Below, piece by piece: positions 9,293-16,641 of a stretch of 64,000 nucleotides of DNA. Position 1 is the stretch's first letter; every line of letters begins with the position of its first letter. Source of the stretch: Haematobacter genomosp. 1 (GTDB lineage: Bacteria > Pseudomonadota > Alphaproteobacteria > Rhodobacterales > Rhodobacteraceae). The notes under the pieces are model-generated. The model worked only from the letters and a program-made list of their open reading frames with translations. It did not search any database and had not been told where the DNA came from. Location of the stretch: NCBI RefSeq assembly GCF_002196855.1, contig NZ_NIPW01000024.1, positions 114,326 through 178,325 on the forward strand, in the 5' to 3' direction. The position numbers and the translations under genes are program-made.

Positions 9293-10504
9293 TCAGACGC
9301 GTTCGACGATGGTGGCCGCGCCCATGCCGGACGCGACGCACAGCGTGGCGAGGCCGGTGCTCTTGCCCGACCGCTCCAGTTCATCGACCAGCGTGCCGAG
9401 GATCATCGCCCCCGTCGCGCCGAGCGGGTGGCCAAGCGCGATGGCTCCGCCGTTCACGTTCACCCGGTCCGCATCGACGTTGAACGCCTGCATGAAACGC
9501 AGCACCACGGCGGAGAACGCCTCGTTCACCTCGAACAGGTCGATGTCGGAGATCGACATGCCGCTGTCGCGCAGGATCTTCTCCGTCGCGGGCACGGGGC
9601 CGGTCAGCATGATGGTGGGGTCGGTGCCGATCTTCGCCGTCGCGCGGATGCGGGCGCGGGGCTTCAGGCCGTATTTCTCGCCGAACGCCTTCGAGCCGAT
9701 GAGGATGCCCGCCGCGCCGTCCACGATACCGGAGGAGTTGCCCGCGTGGTGGACGTGCTCGATGCGCTCCAGATGCGGATATTTCATGATGGCGATCTTG
9801 TCGAAGCCGGGCATCTGTTCGCCCATGTCCTTGAAGGACGCCTTCAGCGCGCCGAGCGACTGCATGTTGGTGTCGGGCCGCATGTATTCGTCGCGGTCAA
9901 GGATCGGCAGGCCGTTGATGTCCCGGACCGTCATGACGGAGCGGTCGAAGCGGCCTTCCTCCCAGGCCTTGGCGGCGCGGCGCTGGCTTTCCACCGCGAG
10001 CGCATCCACATCCGTGCGGGAGAAGCCGTATTCGGTGGCGATGATATCCGCGGCGATGCCCTGCGGCACGAAATAGGTGGACATGGCGATGGAGGGATCG
10101 ACCGCGATGGCCGCCCCGTCGGAGCCCATCGCGACACGGCCCATCATCTCCACCCCGCCGGCGACATAGGCCTGCCCCGCACCGGCCTTGACCTGGTTGG
10201 CGGCGAGGTTCACCGCCTCCAGCCCGCTGGCGCAGAAGCGGTTGATGGCGAGGCCGGGCACCGATTCCGCAAAGTCGGAGGCAAGCACCGCGGTCCGCGC
10301 AAGGCAGCCGCCCTGTTCGCCGACCTGCGTGACATTGCCCCAGATCACATCCTCGACCGCCCGCGTATCGAGGTCGGAGCGCGATTTCAGTTCGTTCAGC
10401 ACCAGTGCCGAAAGGCGGGCGGAGGTCACCTCATGCAGGCTGCCGTCGGTGCGGCCCTTGCCCCGCGGTGTGCGGACGGCGTCGTAGATGTAAGCTTCGG
10501 ACAT
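9293..10504 (-). CDS. fadA: Acetyl-CoA C-acyltransferase (thiolase)
   Basis: 403 residues, ATG at 10504 preceded by AAGGAGG. Thiolase hallmarks are present: NRFCASGLEAVN with the nucleophilic Cys, NGGAIALGHPLGATGA with the catalytic His, and CVASGMGAA with the second Cys near the C-terminus. It cleaves 3-ketoacyl-CoA to acetyl-CoA plus a shortened acyl-CoA. Immediately upstream of fadB on the same strand and 10 bp downstream of the GST gene, so an operon with both is likely. Degradative rather than biosynthetic use is inferred from this pairing with fadB. Confidence 0.94.
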   Translation of the reverse strand: MSEAYIYDAVRTPRGKGRTDGSLHEVTSARLSALVLNELKSRSDLDTRAVEDVIWGNVTQVGEQGGCLARTAVLASDFAESVPGLAINRFCASGLEAVNLAANQVKAGAGQAYVAGGVEMMGRVAMGSDGAAIAVDPSIAMSTYFVPQGIAADIIATEYGFSRTDVDALAVESQRRAAKAWEEGRFDRSVMTVRDINGLPILDRDEYMRPDTNMQSLGALKASFKDMGEQMPGFDKIAIMKYPHLERIEHVHHAGNSSGIVDGAAGILIGSKAFGEKYGLKPRARIRATAKIGTDPTIMLTGPVPATEKILRDSGMSISDIDLFEVNEAFSAVVLRFMQAFNVDADRVNVNGGAIALGHPLGATGAMILGTLVDELERSGKSTGLATLCVASGMGAATIVERV

Positions 10505-10514
10505 TGGTCCTCCT

Positions 10515-11153
10515 TCAGAGACCGCGGTCGGAGGGCCGACCGGGCATCATGTCATAGGGATGTTTCCAGCCGGGCAGGGCGGCGACGTTATCGAGCCAGC
10601 GGTCGATATTCGGCCAGGCCTTCCGGTCGAAGGTGAAGGGTTCCGGGTAGTAGAGGTAGCCGCAGCAGGCGGTATCGGCGAGGCTGGGCACGTCGTCCAC
10701 GATGAAGTCGCGCCCTTCCAGATGCGCGTCGAGCACCTTGAACGCATCGCGCAGCCGCCCCGACAGCCAGCGGATCACTTCCTGCGGGCGCTTCTCCTCC
10801 GGGACGAAGTTCATCAGGAACCGCAGCGTGCCCGCCTGAGAGGACATCTTGTGATTGTCCCAGAGCACCCAGCGCATGACCTCCTGCCGCAGGTGGTGGT
10901 CCTGTGGCAGCAGCTTCCCGGTCTTTTCGGCGATGTGATACTGGATGAGCCCGGATTGGGTCAGCACCTCATCCCCGTCGCGCAGCACGGGAACCTCGCC
11001 CATCTCGTTCAGCGCGCGGAATTCCGGGGAGCGGGCGTCTCCGTGAAAGAAGTTCACGAAGACCGGCACCCAGTCCACCCCCGCAAGGGTCATGGTGAGC
11101 GCCGCCTTGTAGGAATTTCCGCTTTCCCCGAAACAGTAGAGCTTCATCGCCAT
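10515..11153 (-). CDS. Glutathione S-transferase family protein
   Basis: 212 residues. The N-terminal thioredoxin-like half begins MKLYCFGESGNSYKAALTMTLAG and contains NEMGEVPVL with the cis-Pro and LTQSGLIQYHI for glutathione binding. The C-terminal helical half contains FIVDDVPSLADTACCGYLYY with the conserved N-capping Asp. The first of two close ATGs (11153) is chosen because GGAGG lies eight bases upstream. It sits inside the beta-oxidation block between the acyl-CoA dehydrogenase and the thiolase genes; its substrate is unknown. A role in handling reactive acyl or enoyl intermediates would be only a guess. Confidence 0.88.
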   Translation of the reverse strand: MAMKLYCFGESGNSYKAALTMTLAGVDWVPVFVNFFHGDARSPEFRALNEMGEVPVLRDGDEVLTQSGLIQYHIAEKTGKLLPQDHHLRQEVMRWVLWDNHKMSSQAGTLRFLMNFVPEEKRPQEVIRWLSGRLRDAFKVLDAHLEGRDFIVDDVPSLADTACCGYLYYPEPFTFDRKAWPNIDRWLDNVAALPGWKHPYDMMPGRPSDRGL

Positions 11154-11189
11154 TCCGTCGTCCTCCCTTTGACGGGCGGCAGCATGGCC

Positions 11190-12968
11190 TCAGAACCCCG
11201 CCACGTCGAGCGCCATGACCGGCTCCGCCCCGGAAGTGATCCGGGCGAGATGCAGTCCCGTCGCCGGAAGCTGACGGGCCATGTAGTAGCGCCCCGTGGC
11301 GATCTTGGCGTTGAGGAAATCGGCATTGCCCCGGCCCGCGGCCAGCGAGTCTTTCGCAGCCTTCGCCATCCGCGCCCACATCAGGCCGAGACAGACATGC
11401 CCGAACAAGTGGACAAAATCGTTCGACCCGGCGAGCGCCGCGTTGGGGTTCTTCATGCCGTTTTCCATGAAGAACATGCCCGCGGACTGCAGATCCTTGG
11501 ACGCGGCCTTCAGCGGATCGAGGAAGCCCGCCTTCAGTTCGGCATCGCCCTCGTTCTCCTTGAGGAAGGTTTTCACCATGTCGAAGAAGGCCATGACATG
11601 CTTGCCGCCGTCCTGCGCCAGCTTGCGGCCGACGAGGTCCAGCGCCTGCACGCCGTTCGCGCCCTCATAGATCATGGTGATCCGTGCATCACGCACGAAC
11701 TGGGAGACGCCCACTTCCTCGATATAGCCGTGGCCGCCGAAGATCTGCTGGGCCTGCACCGCCATCTCGAAGCCCTTGTCGGTCTGGAACGCCTTCAGCA
11801 CCGGGGTCATCAGGGAGATCAGCCCTTCGGCATCCTGATCATCGAGCCGCTTGGAGCGGTCGATGAGATGCGCGCCCCAGAAGGTGAAGGCGCGCGCCCC
11901 TTCGATGAAGCTCTTCTGGTCCATCAGGCTGCGGCGGATATCGGGATGCACGATGATCGGATCGGCGGGGCCGTCCGGGTTCTTCACCCCGGTCACGTCG
12001 CGGCCCTGAAGCCGTTCCTTGGCATAGGTCAGCGCGTTCTCGTAGGCGGCCACGGCCTGCGCATAGCCCTGCAGGCCCACGCCGAGACGGGCCTCGTTCA
12101 TCATGGTGAACATCGCGCGCATCCCCTTGTGGAGATCGCCGATCAGCCAGCCCTTGGCGCCGTCGTAGTTCATCACGCAGGTGGCGTTGCCGTGGATGCC
12201 CATCTTCTCCTCGAGCTTGCCGACGGAGAGGTTGTTGCGCGCGCCGGGGGAGCCGTCCTCATTCACGAGGAACTTCGGCACGATGAACAGGCTCACGCCT
12301 TTCGTGCCCGGGCCGCCGCCCGGCGCCTTCGCCAGAACGAGGTGGATGACGTTCTGCGACAGGTCGTGATCGCCCGCGGAGATGAAGATCTTGGTCCCCG
12401 TGATGGCGTAGCTGCCGTCCTCCGCCGGTTCGGCCCGCGTGCGCATGATGCCGAGATCGGTGCCTGCCTGCGGCTCCGTGAGGTTCATCGTGCCGGTCCA
12501 TTCGCCGGACACGAGCTTCGGCAGATAGGTCTGCTTCTGCTCGGCCGAGCCGTGGGTATGGATGGCCGAATAGGCGCCGTGGGTCAGGCCCTGGTACATG
12601 TTGAAGGCCATGTTGGCGGCCACGAACATCTCGCCCGTGGCGCTGTTCAAGACATAGGGCATGCCCTGGCCGCCGTATTCCGGGTCGCAGTCCAGCCCCA
12701 TCCAGCCGCCGGCGGCCATCTGGTCATAGGCCGCCTTGAATCCCGTGGGCGTGATCACCACGCCGTTTTCCAGCCGGCACCCTTCCCGGTCGCCGACGGC
12801 ATTCAGCGGGGCCAGCACCTCGGAGGCCAGCTTGCCCGCCTCCTCAAGGATGGCGGCGGTCGAGTCGCGGTCGAGTTCGTCGTAACCCGGCACATCGCTT
12901 TCGCTCACCTTCAGAACCTCGTGCAGCAGGAACTGCATGTCCTCGACGGGGGGCGTGTAGGTGGTCAT
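11190..12968 (-). CDS. Acyl-CoA dehydrogenase, large (~590-residue) subfamily
   Basis: 592 residues from the ATG at 12968 (a second ATG nine bases upstream is nearly on top of the ribosome site GGAG and is less likely). It starts with [18 protein letters not shown], then has [10 protein letters not shown] and the FAD-binding stretch [12 protein letters not shown], and later [42 protein letters not shown] and a C-terminal extension typical of the long acyl-CoA dehydrogenases. These are homologous to DmdC, the 3-methylmercaptopropionyl-CoA dehydrogenase of roseobacters, and to other long FadE-like enzymes. The FAD-dependent first step of acyl-CoA oxidation is the likely reaction; the neighbours support fatty or branched acyl-CoA substrates over DMSP-derived ones. 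Substrate uncertain. Confidence 0.9.
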   Translation of the reverse strand: MTTYTPPVEDMQFLLHEVLKVSESDVPGYDELDRDSTAAILEEAGKLASEVLAPLNAVGDREGCRLENGVVITPTGFKAAYDQMAAGGWMGLDCDPEYGGQGMPYVLNSATGEMFVAANMAFNMYQGLTHGAYSAIHTHGSAEQKQTYLPKLVSGEWTGTMNLTEPQAGTDLGIMRTRAEPAEDGSYAITGTKIFISAGDHDLSQNVIHLVLAKAPGGGPGTKGVSLFIVPKFLVNEDGSPGARNNLSVGKLEEKMGIHGNATCVMNYDGAKGWLIGDLHKGMRAMFTMMNEARLGVGLQGYAQAVAAYENALTYAKERLQGRDVTGVKNPDGPADPIIVHPDIRRSLMDQKSFIEGARAFTFWGAHLIDRSKRLDDQDAEGLISLMTPVLKAFQTDKGFEMAVQAQQIFGGHGYIEEVGVSQFVRDARITMIYEGANGVQALDLVGRKLAQDGGKHVMAFFDMVKTFLKENEGDAELKAGFLDPLKAASKDLQSAGMFFMENGMKNPNAALAGSNDFVHLFGHVCLGLMWARMAKAAKDSLAAGRGNADFLNAKIATGRYYMARQLPATGLHLARITSGAEPVMALDVAGF

Positions 12969-13076
12969 GTCGGTCATTCTCCGCTTTTCCGGGCCGGGGT
13001 AAGGATATGCCCCTTGCCGCAGGTGTCCTGGGCGCGCAGGCGTTTTCCGCCGCGCAGCCGCTTTTCGGGGGAAGGA

Positions 13077-13529
13077 TTATTGCGCCGCGGTCAGGTCGCG
13101 CGGGCCGCCGGCCAGCACGTCATCGGCCCAGGCGATCTCCTCCTTCAGTTCGGCAATCGCCTCGTCCAACTCCGCCCGACGGCGCTCAAGGTCATCGAGA
13201 CGTCTGGCCGCCACGTCACGCGTGCGGCGGAGCTGGGTGAGCTGGCTGCCGTCCCTGTCGTAGAGATCGAGAAGCTGGCGCATCTCCTCAAGGCTGAAGC
13301 CAAAGCGCTTGCCCCGCAGGATCAGCTTCAGCCGCCCGCGGTCGCGCCTTGTGAACCAGCGCGTCTGTCCCTCCCGTATGGGCGAGAGCAGCTCCTTGGA
13401 TTCGTAGAATCGCAGGGTGCGCGGCGTGACGTCGAAAGCCGCGCACATTTCACCGATGGTCATGAGCCTGCCGGTATCATCTCTGGCCGAAGCCAGGCTG
13501 ACCGGCGCGGAATGTATCGCCCGCTGCAT
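13077..13529 (-). CDS. MerR-family transcriptional regulator (first of a pair)
   Basis: 150 residues; the ATG at 13529 has AAGGAGG six bases upstream. A ~22-residue N-terminal tail precedes the winged helix-turn-helix (LMTIGEMCAAFDVTPRTLRFYESKELL, about residues 22-48), followed by the wing with RWFTRRDRGRLKLILRGKRFGFSLEEMRQLL and a dimerising coiled-coil from about 98 to 138. No cysteine metal site is present. Regulators of this shape next to acyl-CoA genes (for example LiuR types) respond to acyl-CoA metabolism; that is an inference from context. It lies upstream of, and in the same direction as, the acyl-CoA dehydrogenase gene. Confidence 0.88.
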   Translation of the reverse strand: MQRAIHSAPVSLASARDDTGRLMTIGEMCAAFDVTPRTLRFYESKELLSPIREGQTRWFTRRDRGRLKLILRGKRFGFSLEEMRQLLDLYDRDGSQLTQLRRTRDVAARRLDDLERRRAELDEAIAELKEEIAWADDVLAGGPRDLTAAQ

Positions 13530-13593
13530 CCTGTTCCTCCTTCGCGTTCCCTGAGGAAATCGCGTCCCGAAGAAAGGTTACAACAGGGCATGA

Positions 13594-13607
13594 CGTTTAC
13601 GTAAACG
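13594..13607. promoter_or_regulatory. 14-bp perfect palindrome upstream of a merR gene (candidate operator)
   Basis: CGTTTACGTAAACG reads the same on both strands and lies 65-78 bp upstream of the first MerR gene start. It resembles, from memory, operators of MerR/LiuR-type regulators of acyl-CoA metabolism (TTTACGTAAACG-like). It may serve the MerR genes themselves and the beta-oxidation block downstream. Confidence 0.55.
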
Positions 13608-13610
13608 AAA

Positions 13611-13623
13611 CGTAGCGTAACGT
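13611..13623. promoter_or_regulatory. 13-bp motif shared by both merR upstream regions (copy 1)
   Basis: CGTAGCGTAACGT; the counterpart at 14060-14072 reads CGTAACGCAACGT (11 of 13 identical). It is adjacent to the 14-bp palindrome. The recurrence ahead of both regulator genes suggests a common binding site. Confidence 0.4.
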
Positions 13624-13624
13624 C

Positions 13625-14020
13625 TTATCCTGACGTGACGTGAGGGGCGGGCTCCACCTTTTCAAGCTCTTCTGCCACCTGGTTCCGCAGCTCCCGCAGG
13701 TCTTCGAGGGTCGCACGGAGTTCGGCGATCTGGTTTTCCAGCTTGTCGATCTGCCGGTCCGCCATCACGACCCAATCCTCCATCTGGGTACGGGTTCCAG
13801 ACTTGTCATAGACCTCCAGCCACTGCCGGATTTCCTCAAGGCTGAAGCCGAAGCGGCGGCCGCGTAGGATCAGCGTCATCCGCGCCACCTCCCGCGGCCC
13901 GAACAGGCGCGAGCGCCCCTCCCGCACCGGACTGAGCAGTTCGATATATTCGTAATAGCGCAGGGTGCGGGGCGTCACATCGAACTTCGCGCACATTTCC
14001 TTGAAGGTCAGCATGGTCAT
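13625..14020 (-). CDS. MerR-family transcriptional regulator (second of a pair)
   Basis: 131 residues, ATG at 14020 with GGAG seven bases upstream. Its winged helix (MLTFKEMCAKFDVTPRTLRYYEYIELLSP) and following region (RGRRFGFSLEEIRQWLEVYD) are closely similar to the neighbouring regulator gene at 13077-13529, so the two look like ancient paralogues. A C-terminal coiled-coil of heptads spans about residues 78-122. It is divergent from the thioesterase gene at 14134 with 113 bp between, and precedes the other regulator by 95 bp. Joint control of the flanking acyl-CoA genes is inferred. Confidence 0.88.
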   Translation of the reverse strand: MTMLTFKEMCAKFDVTPRTLRYYEYIELLSPVREGRSRLFGPREVARMTLILRGRRFGFSLEEIRQWLEVYDKSGTRTQMEDWVVMADRQIDKLENQIAELRATLEDLRELRNQVAEELEKVEPAPHVTSG

Positions 14021-14059
14021 GGAGTGTCTCCTTGGGTCACAAGGTAATCACCACACCCG

Positions 14060-14072
14060 CGTAACGCAACGT
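14060..14072. promoter_or_regulatory. 13-bp motif shared by both merR upstream regions (copy 2)
   Basis: CGTAACGCAACGT, in the divergent region between the second MerR gene and the thioesterase gene; matches copy 1 at 11 of 13 positions. Confidence 0.4.
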
Positions 14073-14133
14073 CACGGGCGGCTTGCTCCTGCCCGCAGAT
14101 GGGCCAATAACGGGGTGGATACGGGGGTGACGC

Positions 14134-14559
14134 ATGACATCTGAGCGACGCAAGAAGTTCTACGACGAGATCGACCGCAGCCCGCATGCCGCGGCCCTCG
14201 GGCTCAGGGTGGAGGAGATCGGCGTGGGCGAGGCGCGGATTTCCATGCCCTACGACCGCAAGCTCATCGGCGAGCCGGCAAGCGGGGTGATCCACGGCGG
14301 CGCGGTCTCCGCCCTCATGGACACCACGGGCGGGGCCTCCGTTGTGAGCGCGGATGAGGGGGTGATCGCCACGGCGACGCTGGATCTGCGAATCGACTAC
14401 ATGCGCCCCGCCACGCCGGGACAGGCGATCACCGCGCATGGCGTCTGCTACCATATCACCCGGCTGCTGGCCTTTGTACGCATCACCGCGACGGATGAGG
14501 ACACGGCCCACCCGGTTGCCAGCGCCACCGGCACCTTCACCGTGGAAAGGGAGGACTGA
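14134..14559 (+). CDS. PaaI-family hotdog-fold thioesterase
   Basis: 141 residues. It has the hotdog-domain signature of the PaaI/YbgC-like group: IGEPASGVIHGGAVSALMDTTGGASVVS with the helix-initiating HGG, then TLDLRIDYMRPATPGQAITA. Such enzymes hydrolyse acyl-CoA thioesters in the cytosol. The second thioesterase begins one base after its stop, so the two are a transcriptional pair, divergent from the MerR/beta-oxidation block. Disposal of acyl-CoAs under the same regulation is plausible. The actual substrate is not predictable. Confidence 0.87.
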   Translation: MTSERRKKFYDEIDRSPHAAALGLRVEEIGVGEARISMPYDRKLIGEPASGVIHGGAVSALMDTTGGASVVSADEGVIATATLDLRIDYMRPATPGQAITAHGVCYHITRLLAFVRITATDEDTAHPVASATGTFTVERED

Positions 14560-14560
14560 G

Positions 14561-15067
14561 ATGGCCCGACCCGCGCCCGAACCCGTCGCCGCCATCAAGG
14601 AGCGCCGCGACGGCGTGCTCCGCCGGCTGATCGAGGCGGTTCCCTATATCGGTTTTCTTGGCATCGACTTCGACCGGCGGGGCGATGAACTGACCGCCGT
14701 GCTGAACTACAACGAAAAGCTCATCGGCAACCCGTTCCTGCCCGCGCTGCACGGCGGAGGAACCGCCGCCTTTCTGGAGACGACGGCGATCATCACGCTC
14801 GCCTGGTCCACCCTGTGGGAGGATATGGAGAACGGCAGGCTGGACCCTGCCGATTTCTCCGCCGGGACGATGCCGCGCCTGCCGCGCACCATCGACTTCA
14901 CGGTGGACTACCTCCGCTCCGGCCTGCCGCGGGATGCCTATGCGCGCGCCCGTGTGAACCGGTCGGGTCGTCGGTTCGCCTCCGTCCATGTGGAGGGGTG
15001 GCAGGACAATCGCGACCGGCCGTTCATTCAGGCGACGGGACATTTCCTGATGCCCCGGCGGGATTGA
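14561..15067 (+). CDS. PaaI-family thioesterase, second of the pair
   Basis: 168 residues; the ATG at 14561 comes right after the upstream stop, within reach of GGGAGGAC. It contains NPFLPALHGGGTAAFLETTAIITLAW and PRTIDFTVDYLRSGLPRDAYARA, again a hotdog thioesterase, but somewhat longer than its neighbour through an insert near residues 86-105. With the preceding gene it may form a heteromer or a tandem duplication that has diverged. It is followed 10 bp later by a membrane protein gene. Confidence 0.85.
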   Translation: MARPAPEPVAAIKERRDGVLRRLIEAVPYIGFLGIDFDRRGDELTAVLNYNEKLIGNPFLPALHGGGTAAFLETTAIITLAWSTLWEDMENGRLDPADFSAGTMPRLPRTIDFTVDYLRSGLPRDAYARARVNRSGRRFASVHVEGWQDNRDRPFIQATGHFLMPRRD

Positions 15068-15077
15068 GGCGCGGCGT

Positions 15078-15683
15078 ATGTCGCTTCTTCAGGACCTGAC
15101 CGTCCAGCAGATCGTGACCCGTATCTTCGCCATGCTGATCTATGCGGCGGTGCAGGGGGCCTTGCTGGCGGGGCTGGCCCGCGGTCTGGGCGATGTCCGC
15201 CCCGCGCGGGAGGGGCGGCTCACGCTGAACCCCTTCCTTCAGGCCTCCGCCTGGGGCGTCGCCATGGGGGTGCTGTTCCGCATGGGCTGGATCGCGCCGC
15301 TGCGTCTTTCGCCCGCACAGGGGTTCGGCGAACGGGTCAGGATCCTCGTGATCGTGGCGGTGGGGCTGGGGGCGATGCTCGTTCTCGTGCCGCTTCTGGA
15401 TCTGCTGCGCGCGCCGTTGCAACAGGTACTGCCGCGCACCGCCGGCTACTACGTGCTCTACGCGCTCCAGATGGTGCAGGAGGTGACCTTCGGCTCCGTC
15501 GCGCTGAACCTGCTGCCGGTGCCGGGGCTGATCGCCGGCAACCTGTGGCGCGCGGTCTGGCCAGGCGGAGAACGTCTCCTTCAGCGGGCCGAGCCGCTGG
15601 GACTGGTGCTGGTCGGTGCGGCGCTGATCCTCGGCTGGGTGCCGCTGCCCTTTGGCTGGCTGGACCGGCTGCACCTCATCTGA
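15078..15683 (+). CDS. Polytopic membrane protein resembling a site-2 protease without its active site
   Basis: 201 residues, with four to five hydrophobic segments. Two stretches look like the conserved blocks of M50 (site-2 protease) membrane proteins: ...ARGLGDVRPAREGRLTLNPFLQ matches the typical 'RLGDPTARLAGRLTLNP' that follows the HExxH helix, and VALNLLPVPGLIAGN matches the 'NLLPVPPLDGG' block. Both catalytic elements are replaced: the HExxH helix reads YAAVQGALLAGL and the LDG aspartate is missing. It may be an inactive homologue with a structural or binding role. The gene end overlaps the convergent binding-protein gene by 8 bp. Family similarity is my reading by eye. Confidence 0.6.
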   Translation: MSLLQDLTVQQIVTRIFAMLIYAAVQGALLAGLARGLGDVRPAREGRLTLNPFLQASAWGVAMGVLFRMGWIAPLRLSPAQGFGERVRILVIVAVGLGAMLVLVPLLDLLRAPLQQVLPRTAGYYVLYALQMVQEVTFGSVALNLLPVPGLIAGNLWRAVWPGGERLLQRAEPLGLVLVGAALILGWVPLPFGWLDRLHLI

Positions 15684-16509
15684 CCGGACCTTCGCCCGCG
15701 ACGCCCTCATAGCCGAAGCGTGTCATGATCTCCGCGATCGTGCCATCCGCGACCAGCGCGTCGATGGCCGCGTCGATCTGGCTGCGCAGATAGCTGTCGC
15801 GCACCCCGACCAGCGCCCCCACCCGCGTGGCCGCAGCCGGAACCGGCGCCGTGTCGATCACCCGGAGCGCCCGCGCCTCCGGGTGATGGGTCTTCAGCGC
15901 CGTCAGAACCGGCTGCCACAGGAGCATCCCCGCCAGCCGCCCGTCTTCCACCCGCCGGAGCATCAGCTCCGGGTCGGCATAGGGCAGGCGGACCCAGCGT
16001 TGCTCCTTCGGTTGCTGCTGGTTCCAGGTGATATAGACCATCTCGCCCATGCTCTGGATCGCGGTTCCGATGAGCCGGTCATGCGGTATATCGCCCAGCC
16101 GCGACCACCCGGCCTCCTTCACGGCCAGAACGAAGGGGATCGTGGCATAGGGGCGCGTCACCATGGCCCAGTCGGGGAAGGGCGAATCCTCCTGCACGGA
16201 GATACCCATGAGCAGGTCGCAGGTATTGGTCATGGCGATCTGCAATTCGTCCATGAACCCGTCACCGCTCAGGGGGAACCCCTGGAACCCCTGTGCGAAT
16301 TTCACGTCGAGCAGAAGGGCGGAGCCGATGGCGCGCGCCACCTCCCGGTCGAATTCGAGTATCTTGCTGCTGGCATCGTTGCAGACGGTCAGACTGTCGC
16401 CCTGCTGCCTGCGGGTGGAGTTGAGCAGTTCCCCCGGCACGCCTGCCGTCTGGGCATCTGCCGTTCCGGTCATAGCCAGAAGCGCCCCGGCAAGGATGAG
16501 ATGCCGCAT
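15676..16509 (-). CDS. MoxJ-like periplasmic binding protein of a quinoprotein dehydrogenase system
   Basis: 277 residues with a clear signal peptide (MRHLILAGALLAMTGTADAQ). The mature part has the pattern of family-3 solute-binding proteins: SLTVCNDASSKILEFDREVARAIGSALLLDVKFA near the start and DPELMLRRVEDGRLAGMLLWQPV later. Proteins of this type next to PQQ alcohol dehydrogenases are known as MoxJ/XoxJ-like and are thought to help activate the dehydrogenase rather than import a solute. It is the last gene of the minus-strand cluster, 132 bp after the dehydrogenase gene with two GC hairpins between. The context makes the XoxJ/MoxJ role more likely than transport. Confidence 0.8.
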   Translation of the reverse strand: MRHLILAGALLAMTGTADAQTAGVPGELLNSTRRQQGDSLTVCNDASSKILEFDREVARAIGSALLLDVKFAQGFQGFPLSGDGFMDELQIAMTNTCDLLMGISVQEDSPFPDWAMVTRPYATIPFVLAVKEAGWSRLGDIPHDRLIGTAIQSMGEMVYITWNQQQPKEQRWVRLPYADPELMLRRVEDGRLAGMLLWQPVLTALKTHHPEARALRVIDTAPVPAAATRVGALVGVRDSYLRSQIDAAIDALVADGTIAEIMTRFGYEGVAGEGPVR

Positions 16510-16529
16510 GTGAACCCCTTTCTGTGGGA

Positions 16530-16550
16530 GGGGGCGGACGTGCCGCCCCC
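16530..16550. other. GC-rich stem-loop (8-bp perfect stem)
   Basis: GGGGGCGG, loop ACGTG, CCGCCCCC. It lies between the dehydrogenase gene and the MoxJ-like gene. There is no T-run, so it is not a classical terminator; an mRNA-stability or attenuating role between the two cistrons is possible. Confidence 0.45.
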
Positions 16551-16604
16551 GTTCAGTGGCCGCCCCTCCATCCGGGGCAAAAAGCTCCCCCGGTCAGTGG
16601 GCAA

Positions 16605-16623
16605 GGGGCGGATGGCCCGCCCC
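16605..16623. other. GC-rich stem-loop (7-bp perfect stem)
   Basis: GGGGCGG, loop ATGGC, CCGCCCC, 19 bp downstream of the dehydrogenase stop (minus strand). With the hairpin at 16530-16550 it forms a pair that could protect the dehydrogenase mRNA 3' end or lower expression of the next gene. Confidence 0.45.
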
Positions 16624-16641
16624 CGACCTGTCAGGTGCCGG

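Noticed and set aside
11190..12968. Specific naming of the acyl-CoA dehydrogenase as DmdC
   Set aside because: Only subfamily similarity is visible and no other dmd genes (dmdB, dmdD, dmdA) are in the window.
7071..13604. Very long plus-strand open frames (up to about 1000 codons) through the beta-oxidation block
   Set aside because: They are antisense to convincing minus-strand enzymes and reflect high GC with few stop codons; their translations have no domains.
16530..16623. Rho-independent terminators after the PQQ dehydrogenase gene
   Set aside because: The stems are strong but neither is followed by a T-run; kept as intercistronic hairpins.
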